From positions 1-47,563 of the forward strand of contig JBILSZ010000011.1 of the NCBI GenBank assembly GCA_044371755.1: a stretch of DNA of 47,563 nucleotides, in the 5' to 3' direction. The position numbers and the translations under genes were made by a program. Shown here piece after piece: positions 43,374-47,563 of the stretch. Numbering within the stretch: the stretch's first letter is position 1; every line of letters begins with the position of its first letter. Under the pieces are notes generated by a model, which was not told where the DNA came from, did not search any database, and saw nothing but the letters and a program-made list of their open reading frames with translations. The DNA is from JAIXWP01 sp044371755 (GTDB taxonomy: Bacteria; Bacteroidota; Bacteroidia; Flavobacteriales_D; Sanyastnellaceae).

Positions 43374-45350
43374 ATGAAACGTTTTTTTACCAAGTATCCT
43401 AAACTCTCACTCCTCTCTCTAGGAACCTTGTGCGTTGTGGCTTTGAGCGCTGCTTACAGTCATAACGATCCTGCCCCAATGCGCTACCACACCGATGATG
43501 AAATGGTGCGCATGGCCGCCAATATCACGGGTTTGCCCACTGGAGATAACGGTTATTTCACTGGAAGCGGCAAATGTGCTGGTTGCCACGGCATCGATCC
43601 CGTAGGTACTGCAAATATGACCCAAGAAGGTGTGCATGTGAGTCCAACAGAAGACTGGAGGGCCTCCATGATGGCCAACAGCGCCAAAGATCCACTGTGG
43701 AGAGCTAAGGTGGCGCATGAAACTACTATCAATCCTGGTAATGCTCAAGAGTTAGTCAATAAATGTACAAGTTGCCACGCACCCGCTGGCAGATACACTC
43801 ACCTCATGATGGGCGAGGAAAATTATAGCATGGAACAACTCGACCAAGATTCTATCGCCTTGGATGGTGTCAATTGTGGGGCCTGTCACCAACAGCGCAT
43901 GGATAATATCGGTCAAAATTTTAGTGGCGATCTCTTCTTTCATACCGATACCATTTGGGGTCCTTACGTAAGCGAGGAACTTTCATTCCCCGTATTCGAA
44001 GCTGCAATGACAAGTTTCGTTGGATTTACCCCAGTAGGTAGTCACAAATTTGCGAAATCAGAAACCTGCGCAGGTTGCCACACACTACTCACCAATACGG
44101 CTGATCTCGACGGTAACCCTACAGGACAAAAATTTGTAGAACAAGCCACCTATCATGAGTGGCTCAATTCCTCATTCAACTCCAATACTCCACAACGCAA
44201 AGAATGCCAAGGCTGTCACATGCCTCGACTAGAAGAGCCAATTGTGATTGCGTCTGGATATGCTTTCTTACCAGGTAGACAGCCATTCGGTCAACACTGG
44301 CTGGTGGGAGGAAATACATTCATGTTGAATATTCTTAAAAACAATGCGGAAGAATTGGGCGTCACCGCTTCTGCCGATAATTTCAATACCGTCATCCAAC
44401 GCACGCTCGATCAATTGCACAACGAAACAGCCACCATCGAGATTGAAGAAGGTGAAATAGATGGCGATACTGCGCGCTACACCGTGAACATCACCAATCT
44501 TGCTGGTCACAAATTGCCCAGTGGTTATCCCGCACGAAGAGTATATCTCGAATTCGAAATGTTGGACGAAGACGGAAATACCATTTTCCATAGCGGCAAA
44601 CCGCAGCCCGGACAGCCGTTTGAAGTATATGGCAATGATCTTCCATACGAACCGCACCACGATTTGATTACCGCAGAAGATCAAGTACAGATTTATGAAA
44701 TGGTGATGGGTGACGTGAATGGCAATCCGACAACAGTGTTGGAACGCGCAGCCACTATGCTCAAGGACAATCGCCTCGTGCCTCTTGGATTTAGTACCAT
44801 GCACAGTGCGTATGATACCACCAAGATTGTAGGTGCCGCCTTGCTCGATCCAAACTTCAACCATATCGGTGGAGTAGAGGGTACGGGAACAGACGCCGTT
44901 CGTTTCCACATTCCAGTTACTGGAGTTGACGGCAATATCACGGTGCGTGCGAAACTGCACTTCCAAGCCGTTCCACCGCGTTGGGTAGAAGAAATGTTTG
45001 CCATTGACAACGACATTATCAATGCCATGGAAGACATGTATTGGGAGCAAGGTCCTTCGCCTGTTGAAATGGTGAGCGACGAAGTGAGTTCTATTGTAGT
45101 GGGCACCAATGAGCTTTACAATAAGTTTAGCATCGGTCCCAATCCAGCGCCCAATGGGCAAGTCACCATTAATGGAGGCAAAGAGACCATCAAGAATATC
45201 AGTGTATATGACATCAAAGGCAAATTGGTATTGACCAGAAAGACCAATACCATTCGCACACAAGTGGAATTGCCTGATGCCGTGGGAACGTATTTGATTG
45301 TTGTTGAAACCAACGCAGGTCGCCACGTAGAAAAAGTCTTGAGGAGATGA
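43374..45350 (+). CDS. Five-heme cytochrome c with T9SS type A sorting domain
   Basis: The 658-residue protein has an N-terminal signal sequence (about 1-29, hydrophobic LSLLSLGTLCVVALSAA) and five CxxCH heme motifs: CAGCH (68-72), CTSCH (131-135), CGACH (168-172), CAGCH (232-236) and CQGCH (278-282). Residues about 300-560 hold a beta-rich region without heme motifs, including LAGHKLPSGYPARRVYLEFEM, often seen in multiheme cytochromes of the c554 type. The last 75 residues (FSIGPNPAPNGQVTI, ISVYDIKGKLV, GTYLIVVETN, VEKVLRR) match the T9SS type A sorting domain. The combination predicts a heme protein carried to the outer surface, where it could take part in extracellular electron transfer or in redox reactions with external substrates. 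Heme attachment would occur in the periplasm before secretion. The gene ends in a 4-bp overlap with an acetyltransferase gene. Confidence 0.9.
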   Translation: MKRFFTKYPKLSLLSLGTLCVVALSAAYSHNDPAPMRYHTDDEMVRMAANITGLPTGDNGYFTGSGKCAGCHGIDPVGTANMTQEGVHVSPTEDWRASMMANSAKDPLWRAKVAHETTINPGNAQELVNKCTSCHAPAGRYTHLMMGEENYSMEQLDQDSIALDGVNCGACHQQRMDNIGQNFSGDLFFHTDTIWGPYVSEELSFPVFEAAMTSFVGFTPVGSHKFAKSETCAGCHTLLTNTADLDGNPTGQKFVEQATYHEWLNSSFNSNTPQRKECQGCHMPRLEEPIVIASGYAFLPGRQPFGQHWLVGGNTFMLNILKNNAEELGVTASADNFNTVIQRTLDQLHNETATIEIEEGEIDGDTARYTVNITNLAGHKLPSGYPARRVYLEFEMLDEDGNTIFHSGKPQPGQPFEVYGNDLPYEPHHDLITAEDQVQIYEMVMGDVNGNPTTVLERAATMLKDNRLVPLGFSTMHSAYDTTKIVGAALLDPNFNHIGGVEGTGTDAVRFHIPVTGVDGNITVRAKLHFQAVPPRWVEEMFAIDNDIINAMEDMYWEQGPSPVEMVSDEVSSIVVGTNELYNKFSIGPNPAPNGQVTINGGKETIKNISVYDIKGKLVLTRKTNTIRTQVELPDAVGTYLIVVETNAGRHVEKVLRR

Positions 45351-45850
45351 TCATAAGAGAAGTCGCTCTGCATGATGCTGCGCGCATCTTAGAGATATAC
45401 GCGCCGCATGTTTTGGAGAGTGCAGTATCCTTCGAATTAGAATTGCCAACTATCGCCGCGATGCAAGAACGCATCGCGGCTTATACCGCTACCTATCCGT
45501 GGTACGTTGCCGAAGAAGAAGGCAGGGTGATAGGTTATGCGTATGCATCGTCATATCGCGAGCGCAAAGCGTATCAGTATTGCGTCGAGACCAGTGTTTA
45601 TATTGATGCATCGTCACAACAAAAAGGCATCGCCAGAGCGCTTTATAATCGTTTGTTTGAAGAGTTGAAGCAGCGCGGCTTCGCGCAAGCATTTGCGGTT
45701 ATTACCCAGCCCAATGAAAAGAGTGTCGCCTTTCACCAATCGCAAGGTTTTGAGAGTTTCGCGTTGTATGAAAAGGTAGGCTACAAGTTCGACCGCTGGC
45801 ACGATGTGCTCTGGATGCGGCGGTGGATCAATGTAGAGACTAGTGACTAG
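45347..45850 (+). CDS. GNAT N-acetyltransferase, phosphinothricin/methionine-sulfoximine acetyltransferase-like
   Basis: The 167-residue protein starts IIREVALHDAARILEIYAPHVLESAVSFE, the typical opening of the PAT/MddA branch of GNAT enzymes, followed by the acetyl-CoA-binding motif A (VYIDASSQQKGIARALYNRL, about residues 85-104, with the Q/RxxGxA pattern) and FHQSQGFESFALYEKVGYKFDRWHDVLWM near the C-terminus. Family members acetylate the amino group of phosphinothricin, methionine sulfoximine or similar amino acids with acetyl-CoA. The ATG overlaps the cytochrome stop. The last codons (ETSD, then TAG) lie in the left arm of the inverted repeat at 45836, so the element reaches into the reading frame's end. 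Confidence 0.85.
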   Translation: MIIREVALHDAARILEIYAPHVLESAVSFELELPTIAAMQERIAAYTATYPWYVAEEEGRVIGYAYASSYRERKAYQYCVETSVYIDASSQQKGIARALYNRLFEELKQRGFAQAFAVITQPNEKSVAFHQSQGFESFALYEKVGYKFDRWHDVLWMRRWINVETSD

Positions 45851-45953
45851 TGACTAGATAATTCGCAATTGACAATTCGCAATTCCTACTTCCTACTCCT
45901 ATTTCCTATTTCCTATTTCCTTCTCTAGTCACTAGTCGTTAGTATCTAGTCTC
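45836..45953. repeat. Inverted-repeat element with internal AATTCGCAATT and TTCCTA-type repeats
   Basis: Outer arms GAGACTAG (45836-45843) and CTAGTCTC (45946-45953) are perfect complements, and an inner 14-bp pair GACTAGTGACTAGA (45845-45858) and its complement (45924-45937) gives a long stem. The centre holds AATTCGCAATT twice (45860-45870, 45874-45884) and a 6-7 bp TTCCTA/TTCCTATTT repeat (45883-45922). No coding capacity. It overlaps the last codons of the acetyltransferase gene. Confidence 0.85.
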
Positions 45954-45960
45954 TAAAATG

Positions 45961-46066
45961 GCGCTGCCTAACGGCCCGGGCTTTCCGCTTCAATCTTTTT
46001 CTCGCTTCGCTCAAAAAAGGATTTCCGCTTCAATCCCTAGCGCAGCAGCCACGGGCGGGATTGACA
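45961..46066. repeat. GC-rich intergenic element with direct repeat and hairpin
   Basis: TTTCCGCTTCAATC occurs at 45982-45995 and again at 46022-46035, 40 bp apart. The second copy runs into TCAATCCC (46030-46037), which pairs with GGGATTGA (46057-46064). Between the copies CTTTTT and AAAAAG flank a CGCTTCGCTC core. The segment is clearly more GC-rich than the neighbouring sequence. The look is that of a dispersed non-coding repeat, but other copies are not in the window. Confidence 0.6.
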
Positions 46067-46097
46067 CCTCTTCGAATTATATATTTTAAAAAAGTCT

Positions 46098-46127
46098 TAA
46101 ACGTTAATAAACGCTTATAAACGTTTA
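46098..46127. repeat. Three 10-bp iterons TAAACGnTwA
   Basis: TAAACGTTAA, TAAACGCTTA and TAAACGTTTA follow one another without gaps, one helical turn each. The third is a perfect palindrome. This is the pattern of a cluster of protein binding sites on one face of the DNA. Confidence 0.7.
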
Positions 46128-46269
46128 GAAAAAATGAAACACCTACTACGTTTGTTCCTTAAAGTAAACTCCCACCCCATAAACTGTTCAAAGCAAAAGA
46201 ACACTTAACAAGAATAACTAAGCCCGAAATAGATTAATTGGACATTTAATTAAAAGGTGTACTTTTAAG

Positions 46270-46314
46270 GCAGCTAACCGCACCTGGAGGTGCGGCTATG
46301 AAGTAGTTAGGTGC
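46270..46314 (+). repeat. attC-like inverted repeat upstream of the Crp/Fnr gene
   Basis: GCAGCTAAC (46270-46278) and GTTAGGTGC (46306-46314) are complementary at 8 of 9 positions, and they enclose a second perfect stem CCGCACCT/AGGTGCGG (46278-46285, 46288-46295). GTTAGGT matches the integron R' core GTTRRRY; the other core (AGCTAAC) departs from RYYYAAC at one position. At 45 bp it is shorter than known attC sites and lacks their spacer pattern, so this is only a resemblance. It may instead be a leader structure of the next gene, 25 bp away. Confidence 0.35.
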
Positions 46315-46339
46315 AAGCTTAAGAACATACAAAATAACA

Positions 46340-46918
46340 ATGGAACAAAGGCTATTACAATTAAAGCAAACTCTTACCCACCTGGTTGACATTCCCGAAA
46401 GTGAAATAAATGGTGCGCTTAATTACTTTAAGCCTGTTTCATTTCAAAAAGGCGAAAACCTGCTTTCAGAAGGACAGATTTGTAAAAATCTTTATTTCAT
46501 TAATTCGGGACTTACAAAATCATATTTACTTAATGAAGGGAAAGAACATATACGACAATTTGCAGCTGAAAATGACTTTGTAGTTGATCTTGGAAGTTTT
46601 TTGTCTCAAAGCAAATCTGCCTTTTTTATTCAGACACTTGAAAACACAGTGACACTTAAAATATCATTTGATGATTTAGACAAACTATTCAATTCATCAT
46701 TCAGCTTTATGAAGTTAGGAAAGGTCATTGCTGACCGTTCCACCATAAATTTGATAAAACGCAGCGTTTCTTTAGTAAAGGATGACGCTAAACACCGCTA
46801 TTTATACTTCATTAAAGAAAGACCCTCACTAATTCAAAGAGTTCCCCAATTTATGATAGCCTCTTATTTAGGCATCACACCTGAGAGTTTGAGCAGAATA
46901 AGGAAAGAAATTTCCTGA
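46340..46918 (+). CDS. Crp/Fnr family transcriptional regulator
   Basis: The 192-residue protein has an N-terminal cyclic-nucleotide-binding-like domain (about 25-115, with KGENLLSEGQICKNLYFINSGLTKSYLL and FAAENDFVVDLGSFLSQS), a helical linker and a C-terminal helix-turn-helix (about 165-190, VPQFMIASYLGITPESLSRIRKE), the layout of the Bacteroidota Crp/Fnr group that often lacks strict cAMP-binding residues. No Fnr-type N-terminal Cys cluster is present, so oxygen sensing through an Fe-S cluster is unlikely. It may control the secreted/barrel gene downstream, whose upstream region has an inverted repeat. The C-terminus is short but normal. Confidence 0.9.
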   Translation: MEQRLLQLKQTLTHLVDIPESEINGALNYFKPVSFQKGENLLSEGQICKNLYFINSGLTKSYLLNEGKEHIRQFAAENDFVVDLGSFLSQSKSAFFIQTLENTVTLKISFDDLDKLFNSSFSFMKLGKVIADRSTINLIKRSVSLVKDDAKHRYLYFIKERPSLIQRVPQFMIASYLGITPESLSRIRKEIS

Positions 46919-46971
46919 AAAGACTATTTCTTACCATACATCAATTTACAGGATTTCTATTGTATTGACAT

Positions 46972-46998
46972 TTGCAGTGTGAATTTTAAACACTGTAA
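46972..46998. promoter_or_regulatory. Inverted repeat before the last gene
   Basis: TTGCAGTGT (46972-46980) and ACACTGTAA (46990-46998) are complementary at 8 of 9 positions with a 9-nt spacer, overlapping a weak -7 box (GACATTTG, 46967-46974) and ending 2 nt before the ATG at 47001. This fits an operator for a dimeric regulator such as the adjacent Crp/Fnr protein. Confidence 0.45.
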
Positions 46999-47000
46999 AA

Positions 47001-47563
47001 ATGAAAAAAATAATTATCGTATTAACAGGATTTCTTCTGTTGTTTGGAGTTGAAAACTCCAATGCACAAACAAAATCCTTTGAAATTGAAACGGATCCTA
47101 CTTCGTTTTTTACTAACGGCTACAACTTCAATTTCGGATATTCTATCCCGCATTGGGCCATTCGTCTAGTTCCGTATAAAACGGAATTGCCCGAATTTAT
47201 ACATGGCAATACGGACTTCAAACAAAACATGCTTGGAGTAGCATTTGACCTTGACTATTTTTTCAAAGAAAACAACAATGGATTGTTCGTAGGCCCTGTT
47301 GTGATATACTCCAAAGACGAAATAGAAAATAGCTACAAACAAAAAATCAACAATGACCAATTATTGGCTGGGTTAAGGATTGGCTATAGAATTATGCCAT
47401 TTAAAAAGCAACGGGAAAATTTGAACGGCTTTTATTTCACACCTTTTATTGCCCCGTTTTATTCCTTCGCAAACGATGTTGCATTTACAAATGGAAATTC
47501 GTTTGAATACAAACAATTCCAATTCTGGGGAGGAATTCATTTGGGCTACAGAATAAATACCAG
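47001..47563 (+). CDS. Secreted or outer-membrane beta-barrel protein, 3' end outside window
   Basis: The frame is open from the ATG at 47001 to the window end (187 codons), with no stop. A signal peptide is clear (MKKIIIVLTGFLLLFGVENSNAQ). The following sequence has alternating strands (KSFEIETDPTSFF, NFNFGYSIPHWAIRLVPY, MLGVAFDLDYFFKENNNGLFVGPVVIYS, LLAGLRIGYRIMPF, GFYFTPFIAPFYSF), the look of an outer membrane barrel of unknown family. It follows the Crp/Fnr gene by 82 bp and may be regulated by it. Codon and base composition look more A/T-rich than the middle of the window. Confidence 0.75.
   Translation, partial: MKKIIIVLTGFLLLFGVENSNAQTKSFEIETDPTSFFTNGYNFNFGYSIPHWAIRLVPYKTELPEFIHGNTDFKQNMLGVAFDLDYFFKENNNGLFVGPVVIYSKDEIENSYKQKINNDQLLAGLRIGYRIMPFKKQRENLNGFYFTPFIAPFYSFANDVAFTNGNSFEYKQFQFWGGIHLGYRINT

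Larger units (their letters stand above)
45851..46339. other. 489-bp intergenic region with several stacked structural elements
   Basis: After the inverted-repeat element come a GC-rich segment with direct repeats and a hairpin (45961-46066), an A/T-rich stretch with three 10-bp iterons (46098-46127), unremarkable sequence to about 46265, and an attC-like inverted repeat (46270-46314) followed by the regulator gene. A 24-codon frame at 46134 is not convincing as a gene. Confidence 0.8.

Noticed and set aside
42874..43402. Long open frames on both strands across the repeat array
   Set aside because: They arise because the repeat units lack stop codons; the products are low-complexity strings of Leu/Pro/Cys/Phe or Gly/Asn/Arg, with no start context and no relation to the neighbouring genes.
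44268..45326. 352-codon frame antisense to the cytochrome gene
   Set aside because: The + strand frame has five heme motifs and a T9SS domain, while the antisense product has no recognisable domain; it is a shadow of codon usage.
46134..46208. Short frame MKHLLRLFLKV...
   Set aside because: Only 24 codons, no supporting ribosome site or conservation evidence; treated as chance.

Overview
The window looks like the chromosome of a Bacteroidota bacterium, probably in or near the Flavobacteriales. The reasons are: three secreted proteins with type IX secretion (T9SS) sorting domains, a PorP/SprF-family protein beside an SprB-repeat adhesin, a fused alpha/beta E1 subunit of a branched-chain 2-oxoacid dehydrogenase, BshA (bacillithiol synthesis), a Bacteroidota-type ECF sigma factor followed by a small ORF, and -7 promoter boxes of the TAnnTTTG kind. 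No tRNA, rRNA, CRISPR array, prophage or transposase gene was recognised.

Layout. 1-8.5 kb: end of a lipoprotein-like gene, a 1,647-residue beta-helix-like T9SS cargo, a GC-rich bidirectional terminator, a large membrane protein joining an NqrB/RnfD-like domain to DUF2330, and a small secreted protein. 8.5-16.2 kb: a lipoprotein, ctlX-cmk, a two-domain GH3/serine-hydrolase enzyme, bshA with a coupled membrane protein, and aroQ. 16.2-25 kb: a repeat-rich periplasmic coiled-coil protein, two flavoproteins, an AT-hook DNA-binding protein, fused 2-oxoacid dehydrogenase E1 and an alpha/beta hydrolase. 25-30 kb: a three-gene T9SS surface cluster (SprB-repeat adhesin, PorP/SprF, small secreted protein). 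30-34.3 kb: uvrA-msrB facing a sigma-70 family gene with a small downstream ORF and a clear terminator. 34.3-42.9 kb: outer-membrane barrels, a BtuF-like lipoprotein, an operon of acyl-CoA carboxylase, GT-C glycosyltransferase and BamA-type barrel, and a DEDDh exonuclease/GIY-YIG nuclease. 42.9-47.6 kb: repeat-rich accessory-looking DNA containing a five-heme cytochrome with a T9SS sorting domain, a GNAT acetyltransferase, several intergenic repeat elements, a Crp/Fnr regulator and the start of a secreted or barrel protein.

The most unusual observations are the NqrB/RnfD-DUF2330 fusion in which the flavin-attaching Thr position is Ile, the five-heme cytochrome apparently routed to the cell surface by T9SS and preceded by a G-quadruplex-prone repeat array, a set of genes whose -7 promoter box ends only 4-6 nt before the start codon (suggesting leaderless mRNAs), and the stacked intergenic elements at 45.8-46.3 kb. 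All functional calls come from reading motifs by eye; no database search was run.
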